Shown: positions 41,964-51,781, counted from the stretch's first letter. The stretch is DNA of 64,000 nucleotides from Gilliamella sp. wkB108 (GCF_001690195.1 NZ_LZGM01000073.1:20875-84874), one strand, 5' to 3'. The notes: a model not told the origin generated them from the sequence alone. Program-made: numbers and translations.

Positions 41964-42220
41964 TGTTTGTATTAATTGGTAAGATTTTATATTCATTTAT
42001 ATGGCTTTTTTTATTATTTAATTTAGTTCATCCTTATCCCAAACCAGCTAATGTTGTAGCTAATATTGGTTTAATTGCTTTTGTGGTCATGCATGGCTTG
42101 CAAGCTTGGATGTTACATTCGACCATGACTAATCAAGAAAAACAGCAGGACAAATTTAAAGTACTTCGTTTATTTTTATTTGGTGTTTTTGAATCACTTA
42201 GCTGGAAAGATAAAAAATAA
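41963..42220 (+). CDS. yhhL: YhhL-like DUF1145 membrane protein
   Basis: This 85-residue protein has two membrane helices (about 6-24 and 31-50) and the family segment NLVHPYPKPANVVANIGL. It belongs to DUF1145 and follows rsmD in many gammaproteobacteria, including E. coli; its function is unknown. The ATG overlaps the rsmD stop (TTAATG), a sign of translational coupling. Confidence 0.88.
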   Translation: MFVLIGKILYSFIWLFLLFNLVHPYPKPANVVANIGLIAFVVMHGLQAWMLHSTMTNQEKQQDKFKVLRLFLFGVFESLSWKDKK

Positions 42221-42233
42221 TGGCAAAAAAGGG

Positions 42234-42261
42234 TTGCGACAGCCAGAAATTTTTGTATAAT
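42234..42261 (+). promoter_or_regulatory. Promoter of tRNA-Gly
   Basis: TTGCGA (42234-42239) and a perfect TATAAT (42256-42261) are separated by 16 bp, 31 bp before the tRNA. Confidence 0.85.
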
Positions 42262-42292
42262 GCTTTCCACTTCTTACGAAGCCTTCTAATAA

Positions 42293-42368
42293 GCGGGAAT
42301 AGCTCAGTTGGTAGAGCGCAACCTTGCCAAGGTTGAGGTCGCGAGTTCGAACCTCGTTTCCCGCTCCA
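42293..42368 (+). tRNA. tRNA-Gly (anticodon GCC)
   Basis: The 76-base tRNA has acceptor GCGGGAA/TTCCCGC, the arm CAACC-TTGCCAA-GGTTG with anticodon GCC, and encoded TCCA. It matches enterobacterial tRNA-Gly closely. Confidence 0.97.
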
Positions 42369-42623
42369 AATTTTGTTTTCTAGTTGCAATAAAATCCCAA
42401 AAAAATTGATAAATATCGCGTTGATCTTATCCATTGTATTAGTATTAATTGTCTATGAGATTAATTTTTGATTTTTATTGCCAGTAAAACCAAATTAAAC
42501 AAAACATATTACATGATAGATTTTTCTATTTAGATCCTTAACTATTATAATGAATAAGATAAGTTAGAAATTTATCTATCATAAATACATTTTGCTATTT
42601 ATCACATTTTCCAGAAAATTTAA
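42369..42623. other. tRNA-Gly to flavoprotein gap
   Basis: These 255 AT-rich bases hold no gene and no strong hairpin. The tRNA terminator is not obvious. Confidence 0.35.
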
Positions 42624-45600
42624 TTATACATTTTGAGCGGCACTCTCTCCAGCAATACGTCCATAAGTAAAAATATCGATTAGTGCATTTCCACCTAAAC
42701 GATTACCTGCATGAATTCCACCAGCCACCTCACCTGCTGCGTATAATCCTTGAATGATATTGCCTTGTTTATCAATTACACGGGCATTTTTATCTATCTT
42801 TAATCCTCCCATTGTGTGGTGAACGGAAGGTTTTCTTGGTGTAGCATAAAAAGGAGGTTGCTCAACTTTTAAGCTTAATGCACTTTTATTAAATTCAAGA
42901 TCTTTTCCTCGCTCCACATATTGATTATAGCAATCTATTGTTTCTATTAAAGTAGTTGCAGGAACTCTAATTTTATTAGCTAATTCCTCTAAAGTCTCAG
43001 CTTGATAAATAATGCCTTCACTGATTTCTCTTTCAATAATTTCATCTGATGTATTGGCCGCCGTTTGGCGAATTTTTTCATCTGCAATCATGTAAATTAC
43101 ACCACCATTATCCATAAACGCTTGTGATAATACATCACGACTTTCGCATTCATTAACAAATCGTTTACCTTGTTGATTAACAAATACAAAATTTTCAGGC
43201 GGTACAATTAATCCTGTTAACAATGCACCTGATTTAGGATCACCAACTGGCATAAGTTGTACAAACCCCATACCAACTAATTCAGCCCCAGCTTGTTCAC
43301 CAATTTTAATACCATCACCAACTAATGCGGGTGAATTTGTCGTTTTAATATCATCAGCGATTTCTGCCCAATAAGTATTATATTTTTGAATCATTTTGGT
43401 ATTTGCACCAAAACCACCTGATGCAAGTATTACTGCATTATTAACGTGGAAAATAATTTTTGTAGCATTACTTTGGATAGCATTAATCCCGACAACTTTT
43501 CCTTCGTTTAAAATTAGATTTTCTGCACAAGTATCAGTCATAATACAGCCATTTTTCTCTATAATTCGTTGTTGCAATATTTCAATAAATTCCACTCCTT
43601 TTGGACGTTTAGGTTTATGAGCTCTGCGCCATAACGCTCCAACAGGGATTTCAACAACACTACGATCAAATTTAATTCCTTTTTCTTCTAACCAATTAAT
43701 TGATTCCATTGCACGGCGCGTTAGTGTTTCAACAAGATCATATTGACCATAGATCGTATTGCCATTGCGATCTGTACGTTTTCCACCCAAATAGGTTTGT
43801 ATTCGATGTAACTCAATCGAATCAAATAGATAATGCTTTCCTTGTTCTGTTTGTTTAATATATTCCGTGATTTGTTGTTTCAAAACACGAAAATCATTTA
43901 GATATTCAATAGCAATTTCAGATTCAGAGACCTCTGTTAGTTTAATCAATGTTTCTTTTTCACCAGATAAACTTGGAAATTGATTTTGCCATTCAGGCTC
44001 TGCAGCATTAACCCAACCACCAGTACGCACTGTATTTCCTCCAATAGCAGGAAATTTTTCGATTAGAATAACTGATTTGCCTTTGTCTAAAGCTGATAAT
44101 GCTGCACTTAATCCCGCTCCGCCACCGCCAACAACTACAATATCAACATTTTTTTCAATGGTCTGTGTGGACCATTTAACAGGCACCTTTGTTCGGTGAC
44201 GTAAAGCTTCTGAATTACCGCCAGCTAAATCTACAGCGTCAGCAACACCATTAATAACAGCTTGGCTACTCACGGTTGCACCTGATATCACATCAACATT
44301 TAACGTTTGCCCTTCAATAATTTGTTGAGGAATTCTTTCAAATGCTGGATTGGCTATACCTTCAGACTCTTTTGAATTATCAACGTTAATGTTTAAGATT
44401 TTATCTTCGGAAAATGTCACTGTAATAGGTAGATCGCCATTATGTCCGCGACCATAAGCGGTATAAGATCCCGGAGTAAATGTGATTTTAATTTTTTGCA
44501 ATTCTTTTATGCGTTGATGTTTTTGCTCTTCAAGTAGACTATCAACAATCATATAATCCATACTCTTCCATAATGGTGCTGGAATTTTGAGGTTTTTACG
44601 CTGGTTTATATCCGCAAAAATAGCACAGGTTTCCTTATTTTTTGCTTTTGTTGCCCATTTTGGATCAACTAAGTAGCCTTTTCCGATACTGACCATATCA
44701 TACCCAGATAGAAGGGCTTGCTCAGCATCAATAACTTGTGCAATACCCCCTACACCTATTACGGGGACTTTTGCTAATTCACCAGATCGTAATTGACAAT
44801 ATTGACTAATTAAAGATTGTTTATTTTCTATATCGACAATGGATGTTCTGGCCCAATGATTCATTGAAAAATGGATATAGTCAATTCCCTGACAAGCTAA
44901 CTTATCTAATAAATATAGACTGTCATTGAATCGTATACCGGGTTCTTCCAGCTCCTCGGGAGAAAATCGATAGCCAATAATAAAATCATTTTTACTATAT
45001 TTTTTTACCATTTGATGAATTTGATTCAAAATAGCTAAAGCAAAAGAAGTCCGTTTTTCAAGATTACCGCCCCAGCGATCTTGTCTTTGATTAGAATGAG
45101 GTGAAAAAAACTGTTGGATTAAGTAAGTATTTGCTCCATGAATTTCAATACCATCAAAACCAGCCAAAATGGCTCTCTTGGCTGCTTGTGAAAAACTTTC
45201 GATCATTGATTCTATTTGTTCTTTTGTCATTTCTAATGGGGTGACTGCATTATCACGTAGAGCTGCAACAGGGCTGGCAGAAATAGGTTTATGCCCGCCA
45301 TTATATTCTGGATTAGCCATTCTACCTGCGTGATAAATTTGCAGAATAGCTTTTGAACCATTTGTTTTTATTGCGCTCGCTAATTCGGTTAATCCTTCAA
45401 TTTTTTGATCATCATTAACACCGAGAGCGCCAGGAAAAGCTCTACCATAATTCTCGACAAATGCACTTTCAACAATAATAGCGGCAGCATCACCAGAACG
45501 TAAGGCATAATAGTCGATCATTTCTTTGGTGACACTACCATCATAAAATGCAGATTCAATAGTCATTGGGGCCATAATGATTCTATTTTTAAACACTGCA

Positions 45601-45638
45601 CCAGAACGTAAAGGTAATTCAGTAAATAATTTATTCAT
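42624..45638 (-). CDS. Three-domain flavoprotein reductase (OYE-like + FMN_bind + fumarate-reductase-like)
   Basis: This 1004-residue cytosolic protein has three parts. Residues 1-340 are an OYE/dienoyl reductase barrel (KNRIIMAPMTIE; substrate HGAN near 167). Residues about 385-475 are an FMN_bind domain with the covalent flavin motif SGAT near 455. Residues 490-1000 resemble the flavoprotein fumarate reductases (GGGGAGLSAA at about 503; HHTMGGL and NRLGGNAL near the end). The design equals Klebsiella NADH:fumarate reductase and Vibrio Ard acrylate reductase, so it should pass electrons from NADH to an unsaturated carboxylate; the substrate is not fixed. The start at 45638 has AAGGAGATAT. 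ApbE, needed for flavin attachment, is not nearby. Confidence 0.9.
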   Translation of the reverse strand: MNKLFTELPLRSGAVFKNRIIMAPMTIESAFYDGSVTKEMIDYYALRSGDAAAIIVESAFVENYGRAFPGALGVNDDQKIEGLTELASAIKTNGSKAILQIYHAGRMANPEYNGGHKPISASPVAALRDNAVTPLEMTKEQIESMIESFSQAAKRAILAGFDGIEIHGANTYLIQQFFSPHSNQRQDRWGGNLEKRTSFALAILNQIHQMVKKYSKNDFIIGYRFSPEELEEPGIRFNDSLYLLDKLACQGIDYIHFSMNHWARTSIVDIENKQSLISQYCQLRSGELAKVPVIGVGGIAQVIDAEQALLSGYDMVSIGKGYLVDPKWATKAKNKETCAIFADINQRKNLKIPAPLWKSMDYMIVDSLLEEQKHQRIKELQKIKITFTPGSYTAYGRGHNGDLPITVTFSEDKILNINVDNSKESEGIANPAFERIPQQIIEGQTLNVDVISGATVSSQAVINGVADAVDLAGGNSEALRHRTKVPVKWSTQTIEKNVDIVVVGGGGAGLSAALSALDKGKSVILIEKFPAIGGNTVRTGGWVNAAEPEWQNQFPSLSGEKETLIKLTEVSESEIAIEYLNDFRVLKQQITEYIKQTEQGKHYLFDSIELHRIQTYLGGKRTDRNGNTIYGQYDLVETLTRRAMESINWLEEKGIKFDRSVVEIPVGALWRRAHKPKRPKGVEFIEILQQRIIEKNGCIMTDTCAENLILNEGKVVGINAIQSNATKIIFHVNNAVILASGGFGANTKMIQKYNTYWAEIADDIKTTNSPALVGDGIKIGEQAGAELVGMGFVQLMPVGDPKSGALLTGLIVPPENFVFVNQQGKRFVNECESRDVLSQAFMDNGGVIYMIADEKIRQTAANTSDEIIEREISEGIIYQAETLEELANKIRVPATTLIETIDCYNQYVERGKDLEFNKSALSLKVEQPPFYATPRKPSVHHTMGGLKIDKNARVIDKQGNIIQGLYAAGEVAGGIHAGNRLGGNALIDIFTYGRIAGESAAQNV

Positions 45639-45851
45639 TGCATATATCTCCTTATACAATATCAGTTTAATACTCTGTTTATTAAGTAAAAATTATCGAC
45701 TGAATGAGTTATACTATTTAAGATATGAGTTAGTATTTTTCATGTCTCATTAAATTTCGATATTTATTTTTAAGAGCAATATTAATTAACGAATATTTCT
45801 TCATTGAAATATCCAAAATATGAGCAATTAACTTTTCAATAAAGTGGCGTT

Positions 45852-46028
45852 TTATATGTTTGCCTCAATTTGATTTGCAATTTTAACGGCGCGACTTTTA
45901 TTAATTGCTTTAGCAATATAACGAGGGCTATCTTTATTAAAATAGGCCAATAATCTATTCCATGTTGTCCATAAGCAAACGACAAAAAGCTTATTTGTCA
46001 AAACTAATGTATTCTTATTATTGATGAT
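45852..46028 (-). pseudogene. Unidentified C-terminal gene remnant
   Basis: A 58-codon frame without a start codon ends with TAA at 45852. It contains YIAKAINKSRAVKIANQIEA. The frame has protein-like composition with a hydrophobic start and a basic tail, so it may be the end of a lost gene. I cannot name a family. It lies upstream of the flavoprotein gene in the same orientation. Confidence 0.3.
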
Positions 46029-46258
46029 TTAATTTTTATTACTTTATTTTCTAGTCGTTTTATTTTTGATATTAATTTATAGAGTACACATCAATATTTA
46101 TCTTTATCTAGATTTAATCAAATTACATAAAATGCATATTTATAGTTCTTGCTATTACATAATTTGAACGGTAATACATATCTATACACAACTGATATCA
46201 AATATTATTTTCTAATAACATTTCGTCTATTAGATTTTTAGACAATTTTTTTGTTTAC

Positions 46259-46292
46259 TAGACAACCGGTCTAATTATAGACCGATCGTCTA
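46259..46292. promoter_or_regulatory. Paired palindromic operator-like sites
   Basis: Two 15-bp palindromes of the form TAGAC-N5-GTCTA (TAGACAACCGGTCTA, TAGACCGATCGTCTA) are separated by 4 bp, which puts their centres 19 bp apart. Such symmetry is typical of a TetR-family operator bound by two dimers (NemR sites look like this from memory). No regulator gene is nearby. The nearest gene that might use it is the flavoprotein gene 620 bp away. Confidence 0.5.
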
Positions 46293-46826
46293 GTAAATGG
46301 CAATGAGATATTTTAAAAAATTTTTATGATTTTTAACTAATTGAATTATTGTGATATTAATTTTTGTATGTCATTTATAGACGATATTTAGTGGTGAATG
46401 AACAATGATTAAATTTACCGATAAACTGAATTAGTTGTAATCCTTATCAATTTTATTGGGTTATTAAGATGTTATATTAAGTAATTATTGCATCTTTAGA
46501 GACGATTCATTAATAGTTTTGCGTTGGTTCATTTTAGACTATTCATATCATAACTATTCTAGCAATAGTCATTGAAGATAAATTATTTGGCATGATAAGT
46601 TATTACGCTGAAAAAGATGAGATAGAGCTGTTTGATGAATCATCTAACTATTAAAATTGGATATTTAAGAACTCAAACTATTTTATCTAAAAAATAAATA
46701 CACTATTTTTATAAGAACCACTAAATTAGAAATGATCCCTCTTGGATTAAAGGAATGACAAAGTAAGATTTTTACCAAAACGATTAACTCAGTTCCTAAT
46801 GCGCCTCACTGAAAGTACAAGTGAGA

Positions 46827-47204
46827 TGTAAATACCCCATTCTTAGTACACAATTTACGTAGAAAATTACTCTGGGTTTTTTAGTGTTTTATATTCAATC
46901 GACGTCATATTATTTAATGCCTCATGCGGTCTTTCGGTATTATAAATGGTTAACCACTCCTCTGTTATTTTCCTAACTTGTTTCAGGTTGTTAACATACC
47001 GCCGTATTTTTCTCGCCATTTATAAAAGGTGATTTTTCTATGGCATATTTTCGGCAAAGCTCCTTAACCGGAATGCCGGCTTCAGATTCTTTTAAAATAG
47101 ATACAATTTGGTGTTCAGACATTTTTTTATATACAAATTCTCTTTTGCTTTTATCATAGAGAATTTTCTACTTGTTTACTGTACTATTTTAGGGGATATT
47201 TACA
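46827..47204 (-). mobile_element. Internally deleted IS3-family element (378 bp)
   Basis: Both ends are present: TGTAAATACCCCATTCTTAG at 46827 and the inverted partner, AGGGGATATTTACA, ending at 47204. Read on the minus strand, orfA starts at 47122 (MSEHQIVSILKESEAGIPV) and breaks off after about 40 codons. It is then joined to the last 45 codons of orfB (NTERPHEALNNMTSIEYKT). The middle of the element, including all DDE residues, is deleted. The same orfB end occurs at 51500-51621, so the copies are related. It cannot move alone. Confidence 0.85.
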
Positions 47205-47410
47205 AAAGTATAATCTTATTTTTACCCTATTGGTACCTGATAAGATTAGCGAATGGACTTATTCGGAAAAGAATGCTTTCACATATTAAACATGAAGCAG
47301 AGAAGAATAATCAATTTAAATATATCACTTATCAAGAAGATATATTTAAATTGATATTTAGTCGTTATTTTTACAGAATAATACATGGTCTTTTGACCAA
47401 GGTGGTGTAA
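47205..47410 (+). pseudogene. Gene fragment truncated at the IS end
   Basis: From the IS end to the TAA at 47408 a plus frame of about 68 codons is open (LIRLANGLIRKRMLSHIKHE and KYITYQEDIFKLIFSRYFY). An ATG occurs only inside the IS remnant, so the frame looks like the 3' end of a gene cut by the insertion. No family recognised. Confidence 0.3.
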
Positions 47411-47676
47411 AAACAAAGTAGCTAGCTAAATATGAATTTCTATATTCGCTACTAACTAGTTTTTCCCATACACTAGCTTAATAACACCCATGCTTAAAGT
47501 TCTTCAAGTCTTTAGCTAGCGCCTTTTGTTCACTGTAACTCTATTTAAGTGAAGACATTCAACCGGGTTAAAAAATATTTTTATTTAAATTATTTATTGC
47601 CCATTCAATTTAAACTAAATGGGCTGAATAATTTAATAACACTTTTTACCAAAGCTAGGACTCATTTCGAGGTTAA
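47411..47676. other. Spacer downstream of gcd
   Basis: No gene. Contains the gcd terminator candidate at 47599-47624. Confidence 0.4.
47599..47624 (-). terminator. Candidate terminator of gcd
   Basis: A 7-bp stem GCCCATT / AATGGGC with a 12-base loop lies 53 bp after the gcd stop and is followed on the minus strand by A/T-rich sequence including a TTTTTT run about 30 bases on. Confidence 0.45.
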
Positions 47677-50007
47677 TTATTCATCCGGTAATGTAAACGC
47701 CATAATATAATCACCAGTATTTTTTGAATGAGCGGCTCCACCAACAGAAATAACGACATATTCCTTTCCATTTTCAGGTGAAATAAACACCATTGGTGTT
47801 GCACTTGCCCCAACAGGTAAAGGCAATTTAATAAGTTCATGTCCTGTTTGTGCATCATAGCCACGTAAATAATTATCCTGTGTACCGGCAAAAAATACGA
47901 TACCTCCAGCTGTAACGGTTGTACCAGCATAAGTTGGCATGCCCATGGTTAATGGCATACCCGCTTTAATACCGAACGGCCCCAACTCCTCGGCTGTACC
48001 GGCTGGTATTTGCCAAGCAATTTTTTTGGTATCAAGGTTGATAGCCGTAACAGTTCCAAAAGGGGGCTGCAAACAAGGAACACCAATTGGAGAGAACCAG
48101 ACGTTGGTTTCAATACCATATGGTGTACCATCCATCGGAGCAAGGCCATGCCCATCAGGTGTTGGGGTTTGTGTTTTGATCACTTCTTTATATTGTTCGC
48201 GTGTAATAAGGCGTTTTACATTTGGTATGCGAATATCATTGACAAATAGTAGATGATTTTCAGGATCATAAGAAGCACTTCCCCAGTTAAAACCACCTAA
48301 GGCACCAGGGTACATTAATCCCCATTTATCAACACCGACTAAAGTAAAATCACCATCATAACGCATATCTTGAAAACTAATGCGACACAAAAGCTGATCA
48401 AACATAGTTGTTCCCCACGTTTTTTCTTCACTTAATGGTTCAGCACCAATTTGTGGCATACCTACAGAATATGGTTGTGTAGGTGATATCGTGTTTTCAG
48501 GGATTGATCCTGTTTGTGGAACCGGTCGTTCTTCAACTTTGGTTACAGGTGTACCATTACGACGATCTAGTGCAAAAATTTGTCCACGCTTAGTAAGCTG
48601 GATGATTGTTGGTACCACTTCACCTGCTTCATTTTTCATATCAATTAATGCAGGTTGTGAAGGAAGGTCATAATCCCAAAGGTCATCATGAGTGGTTTGA
48701 AATACCCATTTAGGCTGACCTGTTTGACCATCGAGTGCAACCAGTGCGGCATTATAAGGAATGGATTTTTTAGGACGATCGGCATTATAGTAATCGGTAC
48801 CAGCACTACCCATTGGGGCATAAATTAGGTCAAGATCGGGATCATAAGCTGCATGTGTCCACATATTTGGAGTGCCTAACGTATAATGATTACCGGATAT
48901 AGGATCACGTTTAACATTAGGGTCAGCAGGATCCCATGCCCACAGCAATTGGCCACTTTTTACATCAAAAGCTCGTATTGCACCAGCAGGTTCACCTAAT
49001 TGTTGATTATCAGCAACCCAACCACCAATCACAATTTTATCTTTAGCAACAAGTGGTGCCGATGTTTGATAATAATAACCAGGACCATTATCACCCATAT
49101 TATCACGAAGATTAACAACACCATTATCACCAAAGTCACTACAAGGTTTTCCGGTTTCGCTATCTAATGCAAATAGGCGGCCATCAACTGTGTTAGCAAT
49201 GATCCTTTCATGACACTCCGCCCCTTTTATTGTTGAAACATCTTTATAATAACCAAGACCACGGCATCTTTGCCAAGAAATTGCTGATGCTTTACTTTCA
49301 AAAACCCACTTACGTTCACCTGTTGTTGCATTAATAGCATGAATCGTATTTTCCGGTGTGCAGGCATATAATGTATTATCAATTTGTAATGGTGTATTTT
49401 GATCAACTTTGTTAGGGCTATTTTGATCTCGCCCTGTATGATAGATCCATGCTAATTTTAATTTGTTAACATTATCACGATTAATTTGTGTGAAAGGTGA
49501 ATAACGAATACCCATCGTATCTCGACTATAACCTGTCCAGTTTATTGGCTTATTATCAGTAGTAATAACTTTAAAATCGTGGCTATCAACATTAGCGACA
49601 ACTATCGGTTTATTCATGAAGCCACGCGCAAAGAAACATCCAAAAACAATAATGCCAAGGACAGTAGCTATCGTTGAAGAGATACCTTTTTTATTTTTAA
49701 ATGATGAAAAAATGAAACAAGCGACAATAAAAAAACCTAAAGGGGTAAGAAATCGAGGAAACCATGCCCAATAATCAAAACCAACTTCCCACCAAGTCCA
49801 AACAATTGTAGAAAATAAGACAATAGTGATTAAATATAAAGATTTTATATCTTTCTTAATCATCCACCAAGCAGAAAGGGCATAACATAAACCGACAATG
49901 ATATAATAAAAAGACCCGCCAAGAATAGCGAGCTTCGCACCCATAACGATTAAGAACATGGCAGCTATGACTAAAACAATAGCACAAATATATTGCAAAA
50001 CACGCAC
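47677..50007 (-). CDS. gcd: PQQ-dependent membrane glucose dehydrogenase
   Basis: This 776-residue quinoprotein oxidises glucose to gluconolactone in the periplasm and passes electrons to ubiquinone. Five N-terminal membrane helices (about 1-140) are followed by an eight-bladed propeller. The quinoprotein signature lies near residue 160 (NWTGYSRDTMGIRYSPF and INRDNVNKLKLAW). The length is close to E. coli Gcd (796). The start at 50007 has AAGGAGATCCAC. No pqq biosynthesis genes are in the window, so the cofactor may come from outside. The gene lies between two inverted IS3 remnants. Confidence 0.95.
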   Translation of the reverse strand: MRVLQYICAIVLVIAAMFLIVMGAKLAILGGSFYYIIVGLCYALSAWWMIKKDIKSLYLITIVLFSTIVWTWWEVGFDYWAWFPRFLTPLGFFIVACFIFSSFKNKKGISSTIATVLGIIVFGCFFARGFMNKPIVVANVDSHDFKVITTDNKPINWTGYSRDTMGIRYSPFTQINRDNVNKLKLAWIYHTGRDQNSPNKVDQNTPLQIDNTLYACTPENTIHAINATTGERKWVFESKASAISWQRCRGLGYYKDVSTIKGAECHERIIANTVDGRLFALDSETGKPCSDFGDNGVVNLRDNMGDNGPGYYYQTSAPLVAKDKIVIGGWVADNQQLGEPAGAIRAFDVKSGQLLWAWDPADPNVKRDPISGNHYTLGTPNMWTHAAYDPDLDLIYAPMGSAGTDYYNADRPKKSIPYNAALVALDGQTGQPKWVFQTTHDDLWDYDLPSQPALIDMKNEAGEVVPTIIQLTKRGQIFALDRRNGTPVTKVEERPVPQTGSIPENTISPTQPYSVGMPQIGAEPLSEEKTWGTTMFDQLLCRISFQDMRYDGDFTLVGVDKWGLMYPGALGGFNWGSASYDPENHLLFVNDIRIPNVKRLITREQYKEVIKTQTPTPDGHGLAPMDGTPYGIETNVWFSPIGVPCLQPPFGTVTAINLDTKKIAWQIPAGTAEELGPFGIKAGMPLTMGMPTYAGTTVTAGGIVFFAGTQDNYLRGYDAQTGHELIKLPLPVGASATPMVFISPENGKEYVVISVGGAAHSKNTGDYIMAFTLPDE

Positions 50008-50637
50008 AGTGGATCTCCTTATGAAAAAATAACCTACTATTTATTTTAGTAGATGATAGTTGTATTAAATACTTAGCTTGCCTATTATCAAATTAAATCA
50101 AACAGCTTTATTAAATAACATATTGATAATAAATAAAAAAACCAATAACAGCTATTGGCAAGAAGCTGACTTATAGGTTTTATTACTTCTTTCATTTTGG
50201 ATACGGTGATTAGATTTTAATTCTCTTTAAAAACAGTTTTAGTTTTATCTGATATTTTTATTAGATTCAATAAAAGAGACAGTTATATTGTGTAAATAAT
50301 ATATTGAGCTATGTTTTTGTATATTTTAAACAATCAATATTATAAAATTACTAATCATCTGATAAAATTGTGGTGTAGATTTATATATAATTTTGTTGCT
50401 ATTTTGTATAAATAATAATCCCAAATAAATCTGAAATCAAATAAATCATGTTTAAATACATCAAGGATATTTGGCTTGGTCAAATCTTAGATTTTAGAAT
50501 TATTAATGACGATTTTATATGTATCTACCTTTCTTTATAGCTTCCCTTTGTTACTCAATGTAGATAGTTATAGCCTATATTAATCATAAGTTAGTCTTAG
50601 CAATACAAGCGATCGGTTGGTTGGTAATAGGAAGTAG
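50008..50637. other. Region upstream of gcd without a gene
   Basis: These 630 AT-rich bases hold the presumed gcd promoter. I see no ORF, no strong hairpin and no clear consensus promoter. Confidence 0.4.
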
Positions 50638-50859
50638 TCATTCTTTTTTTAAATCACAATAGTTACCTGATAATAATAAATCAACGTTTTTAACCTTATA
50701 ATGTGTTGATTCACAGAGATTATTCTTATTTTGACTAGCTTCAAAATAGTATTTATTACCTGCTTTCCACAAAATCCCTTCCAAATATGATTGATTTTCA
50801 TTACGAATTTCCGTTATTTTTTGCCAAGAATTTGCAGAAATATTCGCGAGTTTAATCAT
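50638..50859 (-). CDS. Hypothetical 73-aa protein or gene fragment
   Basis: This frame (MIKLANISANSWQKITEIRN at the start) encodes a soluble, Asn-rich, possibly beta-rich polypeptide. I know no family. The frame is open further upstream into the IS3 remnant, so it may be the 3' end of a gene truncated by the insertion; the ATG at 50859 has a poor ribosome site. It lies near a CdiA/FhaB pseudogene, so an immunity-protein remnant is thinkable but unsupported. Confidence 0.35.
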   Translation of the reverse strand: MIKLANISANSWQKITEIRNENQSYLEGILWKAGNKYYFEASQNKNNLCESTHYKVKNVDLLLSGNYCDLKKE

Positions 50860-50913
50860 CACTGTTTCGATATATTTAACTCTTTTATTGTAACGACTGT
50901 TATATCGAATTTC

Positions 50914-51181
50914 GACTGCTGTCACTCATAAAATCCATTGACCAACATTTACCTTGTTTATCGGCAACGGATAACTTTTCCGGACTTCGTGGTGGAATAC
51001 GTTTTTTCCGCTTTATCCTGATATTCAGTTTTAATTCACAATAAACCCGATATACATGTTTATGATTCCATTTATAACCAAGCTTTCTGATGCGGTTAAA
51101 ACATTTAGGAAAACCCCAACGTAAATGTTGGTCGGTAATTGTATTGATTATTTTCAATGGATTTTATGAGTGACAGCAGTC
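50914..51181. repeat. 28-bp perfect inverted repeat bounding the inverted orfB piece
   Basis: The sequence TCAATGGATTTTATGAGTGA and its next eight bases occur at 51154-51181 and, reverse complemented, at 50914-50941. Both encode the same SMDFMSDSS block of the transposase, so a part of orfB was duplicated in inverted orientation. Confidence 0.9.
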
Positions 51182-51661
51182 AAAATCAACGTAGATTTAG
51201 GACTTTCAATGTCATTGATGACTTTAACCGAGAGGCATTAGGTATTGATATAGCAGTGTGTTTACCAGCCAGAAGAGTGACCCGTTATCTCGATAAACTG
51301 GCTGAGTATTATGGTTATCCATTAAAAGTAAGAGTAGATAATGGACCAGAATTTACCGGAAACGTATTCAATAATTGGGCTGACGCACATGGCATAACTA
51401 TAGATTACATCAATCCGGGGTGTCCTTATCAAAATGGCTATATAGAACGATTTAATCGTACTTATCGAACAGAAGTATTGGATTTATATGTTTTTAACAA
51501 CCTGAAACAAGTAAGGAAAATAACAGAGGAGTGGTTAACCATTTATAATACCGAAAGACCCCATGAGGCATTAAATAATATGACGCCGATTGAATATAAA
51601 ACACTAAAACACCCAGAGTAATTTTCTAGGTGAATTGTGTACTAAGAATGGGGTATTTACA
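50914..51661 (+). mobile_element. Rearranged IS3-family remnant with inverted orfB segment
   Basis: The transposase orfB is present in two oppositely oriented parts. On the minus strand 51157-50914 encodes orfB from ITDQHLRWGFPKCFNRIRK to SMDFMSDSS. On the plus strand 51154-51621 encodes the rest, from SMDFMSDSS through RVDNGPEFTG and YIERFNRTYRTEVLD (the second Asp and the Glu of DDE) to NNMTPIEYKTLKHPE. The terminal repeat ends at 51661 (GGGGTATTTACA). orfA and the other end are gone. The parts meet at a 28-bp inverted repeat (50914-50941 and 51154-51181). Confidence 0.88.
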
Positions 51662-51781
51662 TTTTAAAAACTCACATTCTTCAAATTTAACTTTAGCCGT
51701 TTAAATAAGATTAAACGGTATAGACTCCTGAATTATTTTTACATCATTAAAGCCCTCTATCAGAAAAACAAAACACCACTA
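51662..51781. other. Spacer after the IS end
   Basis: No feature; three-frame stops throughout on the plus strand. The CdiA-like frame becomes recognisable from 51782. Confidence 0.35.

Larger units (their letters stand above)
45639..46826. other. Long intergenic region with decayed pieces
   Basis: These 1188 AT-rich bases contain no intact gene. Two signals stand out: an open minus frame at 45852-46028 and the paired palindromes at 46259-46292 (both listed separately). Short TAGAC/GTCTA half sites recur at 46225-46229 and 46239-46243. Confidence 0.5.

Noticed and set aside
47108..47410. Independent 100-aa gene
   Set aside because: Its start lies inside the IS3 remnant on the opposite strand; only the part after 47204 may be a real gene fragment.
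50900..51157. Separate 85-aa minus-strand gene
   Set aside because: It is the inverted part of the IS3 transposase orfB, ending at the shared SMDFMSDSS block.
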